A DNA stretch of 64,000 bases from Synechococcus sp. MEDNS5 (GTDB taxonomy: Bacteria; Cyanobacteriota; Cyanobacteriia; PCC-6307; Cyanobiaceae), in contig NZ_CP047952.1 of assembly GCF_014279875.1 (NCBI RefSeq), positions 1,674,001-1,738,000 on the forward strand, given 5' to 3'. How positions within the stretch are numbered: position 1 is the first letter of the stretch; each line of letters begins with the position of its first letter. This document shows, piece after piece, positions 8,315 to 17,296 of the stretch. Made by a program: the position numbers and the translations under genes. The notes beneath the pieces were generated by a model, which worked only from the letters and a program-made list of their open reading frames with translations, did not search any database and had not been told where the DNA came from.

Positions 8315-9016
8315 TCAAGAACGCAGGATCAGAAGCCCCATCAGCCCCCCGGCCATGGCGCGATGGCAGGCACGCGAAAAGCCTGCGTCTTTCGCCAGCT
8401 GTTCCTGGGATGCACCATCGGGAAAGCGCTGCAGGCTGGCCTCGAGATAGGCGTAGTGGTCTTTGAGGCCAAGCCCTTCGGCAACAGGCACCACCACGCG
8501 CCGCAGGTAGGCCCGCTGGAAGCGTGCCGCCACGGAGGTGGGCGGCAAACGATTGAAATCAATCAGCCCTGCCCGGTGCCCGGGGCGAAGCACCCGCTTG
8601 ATCTCCCTGAGGCCAGCCGCCGGATCGGCAAGGTTTCGCAGCCCGTAGGCCATCACCACCCCATCAACCGAAGCGGTGTCGCAGTCCAGAACCAGGGCAT
8701 CGCCCTGCTGGAAATCAACCGGCAACCAGGGCTCGCGCGCTGCACGACTGCGCGCAACCGCAAGCGGCGCCTCGGCTGCATCCACGCCGACCACCTGGCC
8801 TCCGGGGCGAACCCTGCGGGACAGAGCGAGGGCCAGATCGCCGGTGCCGCAGCAGAGATCAAGCCAGACCTCTCTCCGACGCGGAGCCAGGTGCAGAAGC
8901 AGCTGGCGTTTCCATTGGCGATGCAACCCGAGACTGAGCAGGTCGTTCAGCCGGTCGTAGGTGGGGGCTGCGTCGTTGAACAATTGTTCAACAGCTTCTG
9001 GATCTCCTGGTCTCAA
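8315..9016 (-). CDS. menG: Demethylphylloquinone/ubiquinone-type C-methyltransferase (UbiE/MenG family)
   Basis: This is an S-adenosylmethionine methyltransferase of the UbiE/MenG family; in cyanobacteria it makes the last step of phylloquinone, the photosystem I electron carrier. Visible motifs are FNDAAPTYDRLNDLLSLGLH near the N-terminus, the SAM site LDLCCGTGDLALAL and the YGLRNLADP and DFNR signatures. The frame is open to 9085, but family proteins start near RPGDPEAV. A TTG at 9016 gives 233 residues, the usual length, and overlaps the TGA of the upstream gene, suggesting translational coupling. The TTG start is inference. Confidence 0.9.
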   Translation of the reverse strand: MRPGDPEAVEQLFNDAAPTYDRLNDLLSLGLHRQWKRQLLLHLAPRRREVWLDLCCGTGDLALALSRRVRPGGQVVGVDAAEAPLAVARSRAAREPWLPVDFQQGDALVLDCDTASVDGVVMAYGLRNLADPAAGLREIKRVLRPGHRAGLIDFNRLPPTSVAARFQRAYLRRVVVPVAEGLGLKDHYAYLEASLQRFPDGASQEQLAKDAGFSRACHRAMAGGLMGLLILRS

Positions 9017-9282
9017 AGCAAGAAGTCGTTCAGGGTCATCACCATCACCGTGGCCAGTCCAACGGCAGCTGAACACACCAGGCATCCAGCCAACATCAAT
9101 GAGAACTCCTGTTGATCAATGGCCGATTGCATGAGCTGCAGCCCCCAAGCCACCAAAGCGATCACGACGCTGACCAGGGCGAGGCCAATCCAGGTAGCCG
9201 GTGACCATGCAGCATCCCCTGGCAGCAAAAGTGCGCTCAGAACGAAAGGTTTGGATTTTGGGAGCAGCACAGCGCTGGCCAC
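9013..9282 (-). CDS. Small two-helix membrane protein, hypothetical
   Basis: The 89-residue product has two membrane segments, about residues 31-50 (WIGLALVSVVIALVAWGL) and 61-82 (SLMLAGCLVCSAAVGLATVM), with a short polar loop. I do not recognise a family. Its stop codon overlaps the proposed TTG start of menG, so the two are probably co-translated. It lies about 20 bases downstream of hisF on the same strand. Confidence 0.55.
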   Translation of the reverse strand: MASAVLLPKSKPFVLSALLLPGDAAWSPATWIGLALVSVVIALVAWGLQLMQSAIDQQEFSLMLAGCLVCSAAVGLATVMVMTLNDFLL

Positions 9283-9303
9283 TTCACATCACGTTTAAAA
9301 ACT

Positions 9304-10095
9304 TTAATAATCCGAAGCGAACTCAAGGGGACGAATCGCCAAACCACGACGCAGCAAGTCGTTTTTGATCTCTTGAACAGACAGCACTCCGTCGTGAAGC
9401 AGGGACGCCAGCAACGCGGCCGATGCGTGTCCACCGCTCGGCCCCTGGTCGAGGGCCGCCGCAATGTGATCAAGCGTCCCGGCTCCACCTGAGGCAATCA
9501 CTGGAACCGGAACCGCCTCTGCGACAGCACGGGTGAGGTCCAGGTCGTATCCCGCCTGGGTGCCATCACCATCCATGGATGTGAGCAGGATTTCTCCAGC
9601 TCCGAGCCTGGCCACCTCACGGGCCCAATCAACAGCGTCAAGACCGGTGTTCTCGCGCCCCCCCTTCACGTACACATCCCAACCGCCGCCATCACGGCGA
9701 CGGGCATCGATCGCCACAACGATGCACTGGCAACCGAAACGTTCCGCTCCCTCTTTCACAAGTTCAGGACGCCGAACCGCTGAGGAGTTGAGGCTGACTT
9801 TGTCGGCTCCGGCCCTCAGCAGTTCCGTGATGGCTTCCACGGAGCCGATCCCTCCACCCACGGTGAATGGGATCGTGACCTGCTCGGACGTGCGCCTCAC
9901 CAGATCAACGAGAGTGGCGCGCCCTTCGTGACTGGCTGCGATGTCGAGAAACACCAGCTCATCGGCTCCGGCCTGGCTGTACCGGCAAGCGAGCTCAACG
10001 GGATCTCCCGCATCGCGCAGTCCCACAAAATTGATGCCCTTCACCACCCGGCCAGCGGCCACATCAAGGCAGGGAATCAGGCGGAGAGCGACCAT
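9304..10095 (-). CDS. hisF: Imidazole glycerol phosphate synthase, cyclase subunit HisF
   Basis: HisF with HisH converts PRFAR and glutamine-derived ammonia to imidazole glycerol phosphate and AICAR in histidine synthesis. The (beta/alpha)8 barrel is clear: [16 protein letters not shown] at the N-terminus with the catalytic Asp, [43 protein letters not shown] with the second catalytic Asp, and VIASGGAG. The ATG at 10095 gives [11 protein letters not shown] as in the family; the frame extends 14 codons further without support. At 263 residues it is slightly longer than the usual 250-260. HisH is not nearby. Confidence 0.96.
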   Translation of the reverse strand: MVALRLIPCLDVAAGRVVKGINFVGLRDAGDPVELACRYSQAGADELVFLDIAASHEGRATLVDLVRRTSEQVTIPFTVGGGIGSVEAITELLRAGADKVSLNSSAVRRPELVKEGAERFGCQCIVVAIDARRRDGGGWDVYVKGGRENTGLDAVDWAREVARLGAGEILLTSMDGDGTQAGYDLDLTRAVAEAVPVPVIASGGAGTLDHIAAALDQGPSGGHASAALLASLLHDGVLSVQEIKNDLLRRGLAIRPLEFASDY

Positions 10096-10149
10096 GGCGT
10101 TTGATTTGCGGCTGTTAGGGTTGCGGCCACTTCCCAAGCCTCGCAGGCC

Positions 10150-10368
10150 ATGTCACAGCAGGCAGTCACCATCGACATCGGCTCCAAGGTGCGTGTCACC
10201 CGCGTCCGTGATCGGATTCCCAAAGCGCTTGTCGAACTGCTGAAATCCGACGCCAACGGCACCGTGACTGATTTTCGGACCGTGGATGGCAAAGGAATCG
10301 GTGTGGTTGTTGAGCTCAGTGATGGGTCAACCAACTGGTTCTTCGACGATGAAATTGCTCCCGCCTGA
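10150..10368 (+). CDS. petP: DUF2862 / PetP-like cytochrome b6f subunit
   Basis: A 72-residue protein with the pattern of the DUF2862/PetP family: [15 protein letters not shown], a [20 protein letters not shown] core and the ending TNWFFDDEI, all typical of this SH3-like cyanobacterial protein. PetP is a small peripheral subunit of the cytochrome b6f complex that affects linear electron transport. It begins 55 bases from the divergent hisF and lies 11 bases before chlG, so it is probably the first gene of a photosynthesis-related transcript. The family call is good; the PetP role is by resemblance. Confidence 0.75.
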   Translation: MSQQAVTIDIGSKVRVTRVRDRIPKALVELLKSDANGTVTDFRTVDGKGIGVVVELSDGSTNWFFDDEIAPA

Positions 10369-10379
10369 GGACTCAACGC

Positions 10380-11333
10380 GTGAGTGACGCCCGTCAGCTG
10401 CTCGGCATGAAAGGTGCCAGCGGCACCACCAACATCTGGAAGCTGCGCCTGCAGCTGATGAAACCCGTGACCTGGATTCCACTGATCTGGGGTGTGGTCT
10501 GTGGTGCAGCGGCCAGCGGTCATTACGAGTGGCGCCTGGATCATTTCGCAGCAGCCCTTGCCTGCATGGTGATGAGTGGCCCCCTGCTGGCTGGTTACAC
10601 CCAAACCATCAACGACTACTACGACCGCGAGATCGACGCGATCAACGAGCCTTACAGGCCGATCCCATCTGGGGCCATCGCCCTGGGCCAGGTGAAACTG
10701 CAGATCTGGATTCTGCTGGTCTCAGGCCTCGCCGTGGCCTACGCCTTGGATGCCTGGGCAGAACATTCCACTCCGGTGCTCCTACTACTCGCACTGGGCG
10801 GTTCCTTTGTGAGCTTCATCTATTCCGCTCCCCCCTTAAAGCTCAAGCAAAACGGCTGGCTCGGCAACTATGCCCTTGGAGCGAGCTACATCGCACTTCC
10901 CTGGTGGGCCGGTCAGGCGCTGTTCGGTCAGCTCACCTGGGCGACAGCACTTCTCACGCTGGCTTACAGCCTTGCAGGACTCGGCATCGCTGTTGTCAAC
11001 GATTTCAAGAGCGTGGAAGGAGATCGTGCCCTTGGGCTCCAGTCACTTCCGGTTGCATTCGGAATTCGGCCAGCAAGCTGGATCAGCGCTGGGATGATCG
11101 ACATCTTCCAGCTGTTGATGGTTGCCGTGCTGATCGCCATCGGGCAGCATTTCGCTGCTGTGCTGCTTGTGCTGCTGATCGTGCCTCAGATCACTTTCCA
11201 GGACATCTGGCTGCTGCGAGATCCCGTGGCCTACGACGTGAAATATCAAGCCAGCGCCCAGCCATTCCTGGTTCTCGGCATGCTGGTCACAGCCCTGGCG
11301 ATTGGCCATAGCCCCCTGACCCCGGGGATGTGA
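10380..11333 (+). CDS. chlG: Chlorophyll synthase (ChlG)
   Basis: ChlG is a membrane UbiA-family prenyltransferase that esterifies chlorophyllide with phytyl or geranylgeranyl diphosphate, the last step of chlorophyll synthesis. The first Asp-rich site is NDYYDREIDAINEPYRPIPS, the second is NDFKSVEGDRALGLQSLPV, and the chain is polytopic throughout. The length of 317 residues is normal. The start is a GTG, 11 bases after the PetP-like gene. Its end overlaps the PBP gene by four bases. Confidence 0.95.
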   Translation: MSDARQLLGMKGASGTTNIWKLRLQLMKPVTWIPLIWGVVCGAAASGHYEWRLDHFAAALACMVMSGPLLAGYTQTINDYYDREIDAINEPYRPIPSGAIALGQVKLQIWILLVSGLAVAYALDAWAEHSTPVLLLLALGGSFVSFIYSAPPLKLKQNGWLGNYALGASYIALPWWAGQALFGQLTWATALLTLAYSLAGLGIAVVNDFKSVEGDRALGLQSLPVAFGIRPASWISAGMIDIFQLLMVAVLIAIGQHFAAVLLVLLIVPQITFQDIWLLRDPVAYDVKYQASAQPFLVLGMLVTALAIGHSPLTPGM

Positions 11334-13372
11334 TACGCACCCGTCGCCACTGGGCGCTGATCGGTGGATCTGCCGTCGTGGTGGGCGTTGGTGTGGCCCT
11401 CGCCCAGGCCGCTGTCACCCGCGCCTTCGACGCCACCCTCCCCGATGCCCGCGGCATCAGTCGCTTCAACCGTCCGGGCACGATCACTCTGCTCTCCAGC
11501 AACGGTGCAGTGATCCAGAAGCTCGGCCCTGCTACCCGGGAAAAGATTGAGCCTGGACAGATGCCCCTGCTGGTGAAGCAGGCCTTCATCGCCGCTGAAG
11601 ACCGTCGCTTCTACGACCACGATGGTGTGGATCTCTGGGGCATCGGACGAGCCCTGGTGCGCAACGTTCGCCAGGGAGCTGTGCGCGAAGGAGCCAGCAC
11701 GATCACCCAGCAGCTGGCCCGCACGGTGTTCCTCAGCCAGGACCGCACGCTCACCCGCAAGCTCAAGGAAGCGGCCCTGGCCTACAAGCTCGAACGCCAA
11801 CTCAGCAAGGAGCAGATTCTTGAGCAGTACCTCAACTACGTGTATCTGGGCTCCAGCGCCTACGGCCTAGCCGATGCCGCCTGGGTGTACTTCTCCAAAA
11901 CACCCGACGAGCTCAACCTTCCTGAGGCCGCCTTGATCGCCGGCCTGCCCCCAGCGCCCTCGGTGTATTCCCCTCTGGTGAATCCGAAACTGGCCCTGGA
12001 ACGGCGCAGTCTGGTGCTCGACCGCATGCGTCAGGCGGGATTCATCACAGCCAGCGAAGCCGAGCAAGCCCGCAACAGCCCTCTGGAGCTCAAACCTGCC
12101 ATCCCCAAATACTTCAACAGCGCGGCGCCCTTCTTCACCAGCTGGGTCGCCCAGCAGCTGCCCCGTCTGCTGACCCCGGAACAGCTGGAAGTGGGCGGCC
12201 TGAAAATCCGCACCAGCCTCAATCTGAAATGGCAAAAAAAAGCACAAGCCGTGGTGCGTGAATTCGCACCGTTCGACACCGAAGGATCGATCGTCTCGAT
12301 GGAACCCGGCACAGGCATGGTGCGCGTGATGGTGGGTGGCAAGGACTTCAGCAGCAGCCAGTTCAACCGCGCCACCCAGGCCCTGCGTTCGCCCGGTTCC
12401 ACCTTCAAGCTGTTCCCCTACGCCGCAGCGATCAATGCCGGTGTGAAGCCGGAAGACAAGTTTGTCGATGCTCCCCGCTGCTGGGCGGGCTACTGCCCCA
12501 AGAACTTCGGAAACAAATACTTCGGCGCTATCTCCCTGGCTGATGCCCTGAAGAACTCGCTCAACACCGTGGCGGTGCAGCTGCAGGACAAGGTCGGTTT
12601 CGACGCGATCATCAGCACCGCCAACCAGCTGGGCATTGGCAACCAGCGCCCACTGGGTAAGTACTACCCAATGGCCATCGGGGCCTACGAACAGACCGTT
12701 CTCGACATGACGGCCGCTTATGCCGCTGTTGCCAACCGCGGGGTCTACGTCACACCCTCGGCTTTTGAAGAGATCCGAGGCCCCGACGGCAACGTGCTCT
12801 GGAGCCGTCGCGTGGATGGCGACAAAGGACGGCGGGCTCTCGACAGCGACGTGGCCGACGCCATGAATTGGATGTTCCAACGGGTGGTGAGCGGAGGAAC
12901 CGGGGCCGCCGCCCGCCTGGATGACCGCCCGGTGGCCGGCAAAACCGGCACCTCGGAAGGGGCGCGGGATCTGTGGTTCATCGGATCAATTCCCCAACTC
13001 ACCACAGCGGTGTGGTTCGGCTACGACAACAACAACGAAACCAAGAGCAACAGCGGGGAAGCAGCCTGGGCCTGGAAGCAGTTCATGGAGGAGGTGAAGG
13101 GCACTTACCAAGTGCAGAACTTCCCCCCCAAGCCCGTGCTCACACGCACATTCCAGCCGCCTGGCAAAGCCAAACGTTCGGATAAGAAGAAAGAAGCTCC
13201 CTACCGGGGATACGAATATCCCCCTGGGTCCGATCTCTGGGCGCCGGGAGAAGAGCCCTTCCTCGGGGGAACGGAACCGCCGGCTGCACCAGCTCCGCCG
13301 CCTCCCCGTTACGTCGCCCCACCGGGGGGACCCCCGGTCGATGAAAATTTCAGGCCCCTGCCGGTGCAGTGA
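11330..13372 (+). CDS. Class A penicillin-binding protein (bifunctional PBP1-type)
   Basis: A 680-residue bifunctional peptidoglycan synthase. An N-terminal membrane anchor (about residues 10-28) is followed by a GT51 glycosyltransferase domain with AAEDRRFYDHDGVD, REGASTITQQLAR and RKLKEAALAYKLER. The transpeptidase domain has the SxxK serine in SPGSTFKLFPYA, an SLN triad member in KNSLNTVAV and KTG in AGKTGTSEGARD. The C-terminal about 60 residues are Pro-rich and of low complexity. It starts at a GTG overlapping the chlG stop (GTGA), so the two are co-transcribed. Its 3' end overlaps the convergent rsmB by 23 bases. Confidence 0.93.
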   Translation: MIRTRRHWALIGGSAVVVGVGVALAQAAVTRAFDATLPDARGISRFNRPGTITLLSSNGAVIQKLGPATREKIEPGQMPLLVKQAFIAAEDRRFYDHDGVDLWGIGRALVRNVRQGAVREGASTITQQLARTVFLSQDRTLTRKLKEAALAYKLERQLSKEQILEQYLNYVYLGSSAYGLADAAWVYFSKTPDELNLPEAALIAGLPPAPSVYSPLVNPKLALERRSLVLDRMRQAGFITASEAEQARNSPLELKPAIPKYFNSAAPFFTSWVAQQLPRLLTPEQLEVGGLKIRTSLNLKWQKKAQAVVREFAPFDTEGSIVSMEPGTGMVRVMVGGKDFSSSQFNRATQALRSPGSTFKLFPYAAAINAGVKPEDKFVDAPRCWAGYCPKNFGNKYFGAISLADALKNSLNTVAVQLQDKVGFDAIISTANQLGIGNQRPLGKYYPMAIGAYEQTVLDMTAAYAAVANRGVYVTPSAFEEIRGPDGNVLWSRRVDGDKGRRALDSDVADAMNWMFQRVVSGGTGAAARLDDRPVAGKTGTSEGARDLWFIGSIPQLTTAVWFGYDNNNETKSNSGEAAWAWKQFMEEVKGTYQVQNFPPKPVLTRTFQPPGKAKRSDKKKEAPYRGYEYPPGSDLWAPGEEPFLGGTEPPAAPAPPPPRYVAPPGGPPVDENFRPLPVQ

Positions 13373-14714
13373 TCACAGCCGCATAAAACCCATCCCCCCC
13401 CTGTGGATCTGGCCAGCGCTGCTGTTCAGACGCCAGCACAAGCTGGGGATGGCGCTGCAGCAGGCCATGAATCTGATCGGTGTTCTCGGCAGGATGCACA
13501 GTGCAGGTGGCATACACGATGCGGCCGCCGGGCTTGAGCAACGGCAACAGTCCGTCGAGAAGACCGGCCTGAAGCTGAACCAGATCAGAAATCGAAGCCT
13601 CGGTGATGCGCCAGCGCGCATCAGGATGACGGGCCAGGGTGCCCAGACCTGAACAGGGGGCATCCAACAGGATCCGATCAAAGGAATCTCTCCACTGGGG
13701 GCGTTCCTCGAGCAACTGCGCTGCATCCGCCGCCAGGGCGTTGATGCAGCCACTGCCAAGTCGAGCGGCGTTGGCGGCCACCCGTTGCAGGCGCCCGGCA
13801 GAACGATCCACAGCCCAAACCTCACCTTGATCACCCATCAATTCCGCCAGGTGGGTGGCCTTACCGCCAGGCGCTGCGCAGGCATCCAGCACCCGCTGCC
13901 CTGCCTCTGCCGCCAGCAACGGAGCCACCCACTGGGCCGCACGATCCTGCACGCACCAGTGGCCTTCGTCGTAACCCGGCCACTGGCGCAGATCCCCTGC
14001 CGGTTCCAACACCTGCAAGCCATCCGGACAGCCTGGGATCGCCGCCGTGGACATACTCCGTTCCGCCAGGCGCGCAGCCACCTCTGCCGGCGATGAACGC
14101 AGCCGGTTGATGCGCAGATCCAACGCGGGCACCTGATTACAGGCCTGCGCCACTTGAGCGGCCTGAGTCGGGCCGCACCAACGCAGCAAATCCCTGGTGA
14201 ACCAGAGCGGCAGCGACTGGTCCTGCGCCAGCGCCATCGCCGGATCAGGCGGCTGGACCAAACCTTCGCCCGCATCACGAGCTCGAAGCGCTGCACGCAG
14301 CAGACCATTCACCACAGGCGCCAGGCGCACCAACTTGCCCCGCTTTGCCAGTTCCACGGACGTATTCACAGCAGCGGAGGCCGGGATCCGCTCCATGCGC
14401 AGCAACTGGTACAAACCGAGGTGAAGCAGCCAGCGCAGACGTGGAGGCTGTTTGCGTGCCGGCACTTTTCCAAGCTTGTCGAGCCAGGCGTCCAGCCACT
14501 GACGCCAGCGAATCGCGCCGTAGGCCAGCTCGGTGGCCAGGCCGCGGTCAGCGGCCTGCAAGAGGTGCTGCCGCAGCGACCGCTCGAGGGCGACATCGGC
14601 GTAAGCCCCAGCCGCCACAGCTTCAAGCACCTCCAAGGCCACTCGGCGCGATGCCAGCCCGGGTGTTTCAGATCGAGACGGCGACTCACTCACGCGTGTC
14701 AGGCCACACAGCAT
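13350..14714 (-). CDS. rsmB: 16S rRNA m5C967 methyltransferase RsmB (Sun/Fmu)
   Basis: RsmB methylates C967 of 16S rRNA. The N-terminal half is a NusB-like helical domain (about 20-160). The methyltransferase domain has the SAM motif LDACAAPGGKATHLAELM, the motif IV catalytic DAPCSGLGTLARHPDARW and the motif VI YATCTVHPAEN, giving both conserved Cys residues. The 454 residues fit the family. The ATG at 14714 overlaps the upstream ATL gene by 29 bases; a GTG at 14693 (VSESPSRS) would overlap by only 8 and may be the real start. Confidence 0.93.
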   Translation of the reverse strand: MLCGLTRVSESPSRSETPGLASRRVALEVLEAVAAGAYADVALERSLRQHLLQAADRGLATELAYGAIRWRQWLDAWLDKLGKVPARKQPPRLRWLLHLGLYQLLRMERIPASAAVNTSVELAKRGKLVRLAPVVNGLLRAALRARDAGEGLVQPPDPAMALAQDQSLPLWFTRDLLRWCGPTQAAQVAQACNQVPALDLRINRLRSSPAEVAARLAERSMSTAAIPGCPDGLQVLEPAGDLRQWPGYDEGHWCVQDRAAQWVAPLLAAEAGQRVLDACAAPGGKATHLAELMGDQGEVWAVDRSAGRLQRVAANAARLGSGCINALAADAAQLLEERPQWRDSFDRILLDAPCSGLGTLARHPDARWRITEASISDLVQLQAGLLDGLLPLLKPGGRIVYATCTVHPAENTDQIHGLLQRHPQLVLASEQQRWPDPQGGDGFYAAVITAPAGA

Positions 14715-15075
14715 CCAGACCTAGCGCCTCATGCAACGCCAAGGGATGCGGCTCCCAGAGGAAACGACGCAGCGGCAGCCGTCCTTCGTCATCCACGGGA
14801 ATGCCTTCGCTGATCAGCAGCTCACGCTGGATCCAATCAGAGCCCTCGCGGCTCAGGCTCATCGAAATGCGTCCGCGGGCATTCACCACCCGCTGCCAAG
14901 GGATCGACGTCGGAAGAGAGAGCCTGCGCAGGGCCCAGCCCACCTGCCGCGCACAGCCATAGGCACCGATCCAGTCAGCCACCTGCCCGTAAGTCGCCAG
15001 CCGTCCATGGGGAATGAGGGCGACGACGGCATGGACACGCCCATCAAAGCCAAGGCAAGAGGGCGCCTTTGCCAT
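14686..15075 (-). CDS. Alkyltransferase-like protein (ATL; MGMT fold without the acceptor Cys)
   Basis: The 129-residue protein has the C-terminal DNA-binding domain of O6-alkylguanine transferases: IPHGRLATYGQVADWIGAYG, the helix-turn-helix segment ARQVGWALRR, then SIPWQRVVNARGRIS. In active MGMT the last motif is PCHRV; here Trp60 replaces the alkyl-accepting Cys. That is the hallmark of ATL proteins, which bind alkylated guanine and hand it to nucleotide excision repair. The ATG at 15075 overlaps the stop of the upstream gene (TGATG), indicating coupling. The frame extends further upstream without support. Confidence 0.85.
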   Translation of the reverse strand: MAKAPSCLGFDGRVHAVVALIPHGRLATYGQVADWIGAYGCARQVGWALRRLSLPTSIPWQRVVNARGRISMSLSREGSDWIQRELLISEGIPVDDEGRLPLRRFLWEPHPLALHEALGLDAVWPDTRE

Positions 15076-15407
15076 CAACCACCATCCACCTGACAGCCGA
15101 TCAGGGCACCGGCAGCGCCTCCCACCGGCACACCAATCCATCGACCATTCCCGCGGGACAGGGCAGCGCCCAGACCGGCCCCCAGCAATCCGCCGATCAC
15201 GCTGCCTTCCACGCAGCTGTTGGTATCGGTGTCGGCAGCTGCACTGGATCGCACCGGTCGCCCTGAGTGCCCATAGCGGCGATCAACGTCTTCCCTGTCG
15301 TAGTCATACACCGTGAGGGGTGCAGCCGCAGCTGGGAGATGGAACGCAGGAGTCGTGGTCGCCAGGGCGATCACCACAGCAACGCCGGTGCCGAACGAAC
15401 GCTTCAT
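15075..15407 (-). CDS. Exported glycine-zipper protein
   Basis: The 110-residue protein has a signal peptide (MKRSFGTGVAVVIALATTTP to about residue 28, AAAA before cleavage), a charged segment (YDYDREDVDRRYGH), and a C-terminal Gly-rich hairpin at about 68-105 (VIGGLLGAGLGAALSRG, then VPVGGAAGALIG), typical of glycine-zipper 2TM domains in envelope proteins of the SlyB/OsmB kind. It is likely periplasmic or outer-membrane associated. Two Cys residues flank the zipper. It is coupled to the ATL gene by a TGATG overlap. Confidence 0.7.
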   Translation of the reverse strand: MKRSFGTGVAVVIALATTTPAFHLPAAAAPLTVYDYDREDVDRRYGHSGRPVRSSAAADTDTNSCVEGSVIGGLLGAGLGAALSRGNGRWIGVPVGGAAGALIGCQVDGG

Positions 15408-15549
15408 GCCAGTGCTTGTGCAATGGCTTTGATGCTGAATCGCTTCAACGCCAATTCATGACTGATCGGCCTCAAGGTTGCGTCGGAATCTGACTGGGCG
15501 GGGCGTTGCATACCCTCAAAGCAGGCTCCATGCATTCCCCCATCGGCTG

Positions 15550-16239
15550 ATGCCCCTGCTCCCCCGGCGCTTCGAGCGCTTGCGCACCGTGCTCAATCAA
15601 CGGATGGCCGACCTCACGGTTCTGGTGGAGCACGTGGAGAAGCCCCACAACCTCTCGGCCATTCTGCGCAGCTGCGATGCCGTGGGTGTGCTGGAAGCCC
15701 ATGCGGTGAGCTTCAGCGGCAGACCGAGAACCTTCAACAGCACCGCCCAGGGCAGTCAGCGCTGGGTTCCCCTCCGCGACCACGCCGATATCGCTTCCGC
15801 GGTGCACCACCTCAAGGAACAGGGTTTCCGGCTCTACGGAACCAACCTGGGCGTGGATGCACGCGACTATCGCGACTGCGACTTCACAGGGCCCTGCGCC
15901 TTCGTGCTCGGCGCTGAGAAGTGGGGTCTCACCGAGGAGGCCACGGGCTTGATGGACCAGGCCGTGTTTATTCCCATGCGGGGGATGGTGCAGTCTTTGA
16001 ATGTGTCGGTGGCCACGGCCACCCTGCTGTTCGAGGCGCTGCGCCAACGCCAGGCGGCGGGCTTGGCACCGCGCAACGGCGAAGGCATTCCAGCGGAGCA
16101 GTACGGCGATCTGCTGTTCGAATGGGCCTATCCCCAGGTGGCCGCCTGGTGCCGGGAGCAGGAGCGCAGTTATCCAGAACTGAGCGGGGATGGAGAGATT
16201 CTTGAGGTTCTTCCGCGCACCTCCAGATTGCGCTGCTGA
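15550..16239 (+). CDS. trmH: tRNA (guanosine-2'-O-)-methyltransferase TrmH
   Basis: A SPOUT-class methyltransferase of the TrmH type, which 2'-O-methylates G18 of tRNA. The RRFERLRTVLNQRMADL start is typical of TrmH rather than RlmB. The SPOUT motifs are NLSAILRSCDAVGV (motif 1, catalytic Arg), VLGAEKWGLTEEA (motif 2) and SLNVSVATATLLFE (motif 3, the knot). The ATG at 15550 gives MPLLPRRFERL, in line with the family; the frame is open 24 codons further upstream. The 229 residues are normal. Confidence 0.92.
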   Translation: MPLLPRRFERLRTVLNQRMADLTVLVEHVEKPHNLSAILRSCDAVGVLEAHAVSFSGRPRTFNSTAQGSQRWVPLRDHADIASAVHHLKEQGFRLYGTNLGVDARDYRDCDFTGPCAFVLGAEKWGLTEEATGLMDQAVFIPMRGMVQSLNVSVATATLLFEALRQRQAAGLAPRNGEGIPAEQYGDLLFEWAYPQVAAWCREQERSYPELSGDGEILEVLPRTSRLRC

Positions 16240-16265
16240 CCTTCGAGCCAACGGCTACGGTCCGG

Positions 16266-17009
16266 ATGATCGACTGCGACAGCCCCGCGATGGCCAACGA
16301 TCTGGGTGATGTGCATCTCTATCGCATGTCGATGCCGGAGCATGAGTGCCCCTGGGGACTGAAGGCGATCGCTCTTTTGCAGAGCAGAGGCATCGCCTTT
16401 CAGGATCATCTGCTCAGCAGCCAGGAGGAGGTGAACGCCTTCAAGCAGCGTCACAACGTGCCCACCACGCCCCAGATCTTTTCGGGTGACAGGCGCATCG
16501 GGGGCTACAGCGATCTGGCTGCTGTGCTGGGAGCAGAGGCTGAAAGCGCCGACTACTCCTATACACCCGTCATCGCCGTGTTTGGCACGGCTCTGTTGAT
16601 GGCGCTGGTGCTAGGCGACAGCATCATCCAGCGCTTCATGGGCTTTTCGATCTGCGCTCTAGCGATGCTCAAGTTGATGGATGTGGAGTCTTTCGCGGCC
16701 AGCTTCGTGAAATACGACCTCATCACCCAGCGCTGGCGGCCCTGGGGAAAGCTCTATCCAGGAGTTGAGCTGCTGATCGGCCTTGGATTTCTGCTCAGTT
16801 CTCCCTTGCCTCTGGCCGGTTGGGCCGCGCTGGTGGTAGGCGTGCCCGGCATGGCCTCGGTGATCAAGGCGGTGTTTGTCGACAAGCTCGCCCTCAACTG
16901 CGCCTGCGTGGGAGGCAACACCAAAACGCCTTTGGGAATCATCAGCTTCACGGAATACGCCATCCTCACCGTGATGGGCGTGGTCGTGGCGTTTCAACTG
17001 GCGTTCTGA
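16266..17009 (+). CDS. Glutaredoxin-like domain fused to a MauE/DoxX-like membrane domain
   Basis: The 247-residue protein joins two modules. Residues about 15-85 are glutaredoxin-like, with HECPWGLKAIALLQSRGI as the redox helix, a VPTTPQIF cis-Pro loop and a GGYSDL glutathione-site motif; the active site is CPWG, so only one Cys is present. Residues about 98-245 form four or so membrane helices with a late NCACVGGN pair, resembling the MauE/DoxX-type membrane family involved in disulfide chemistry. A membrane thiol-disulfide relay is a reasonable guess, not shown. It lies 26 bases after trmH on the same strand. Confidence 0.75.
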   Translation: MIDCDSPAMANDLGDVHLYRMSMPEHECPWGLKAIALLQSRGIAFQDHLLSSQEEVNAFKQRHNVPTTPQIFSGDRRIGGYSDLAAVLGAEAESADYSYTPVIAVFGTALLMALVLGDSIIQRFMGFSICALAMLKLMDVESFAASFVKYDLITQRWRPWGKLYPGVELLIGLGFLLSSPLPLAGWAALVVGVPGMASVIKAVFVDKLALNCACVGGNTKTPLGIISFTEYAILTVMGVVVAFQLAF

Positions 17010-17015
17010 TGGGCT

Positions 17016-17276
17016 TCAGAACGGCATCAACACGTCTTTGCTGCCCTGGGTGCGCTGCTGAACGGGATGGTTGCGACGGGCCGCAGGCAGACGCAGCGCG
17101 AACACAAGCGCCAGCGCCTCAAGCAGCAGGCTGCGGCCGATGAACAACACCACCAGCCCCAGGGTGATGGCCAGCATCTGCTCCAGCAGGCCGATCACAT
17201 CGTCGGGATTGCCGCGGCCCGACACCCAGAGGATCACCATCAGCGACAACAACACGAGCGTGGCCCAGTAAGGCAT
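17016..17276 (-). CDS. Small membrane protein, hypothetical
   Basis: An 86-residue protein starting MPYWATLVLLSLMVILWVSG, with one N-terminal helix, a short polar loop (RGNPDDVIGLLEQ) and a second helix (MLAITLGLVVLFIG), then a basic tail. I do not recognise a family. The frame is open to 17333, but that would overlap the permease gene and add a charged non-family stretch. It converges with the glutaredoxin-MauE gene, with a 6-base gap. Confidence 0.55.
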   Translation of the reverse strand: MPYWATLVLLSLMVILWVSGRGNPDDVIGLLEQMLAITLGLVVLFIGRSLLLEALALVFALRLPAARRNHPVQQRTQGSKDVLMPF

Positions 17277-17296
17277 GGGTGGATCAAGCGCTTGTT

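Noticed and set aside
11867-12880. 337-residue open frame antisense to the PBP gene
   Set aside because: Reverse reading of a well-supported penicillin-binding protein.
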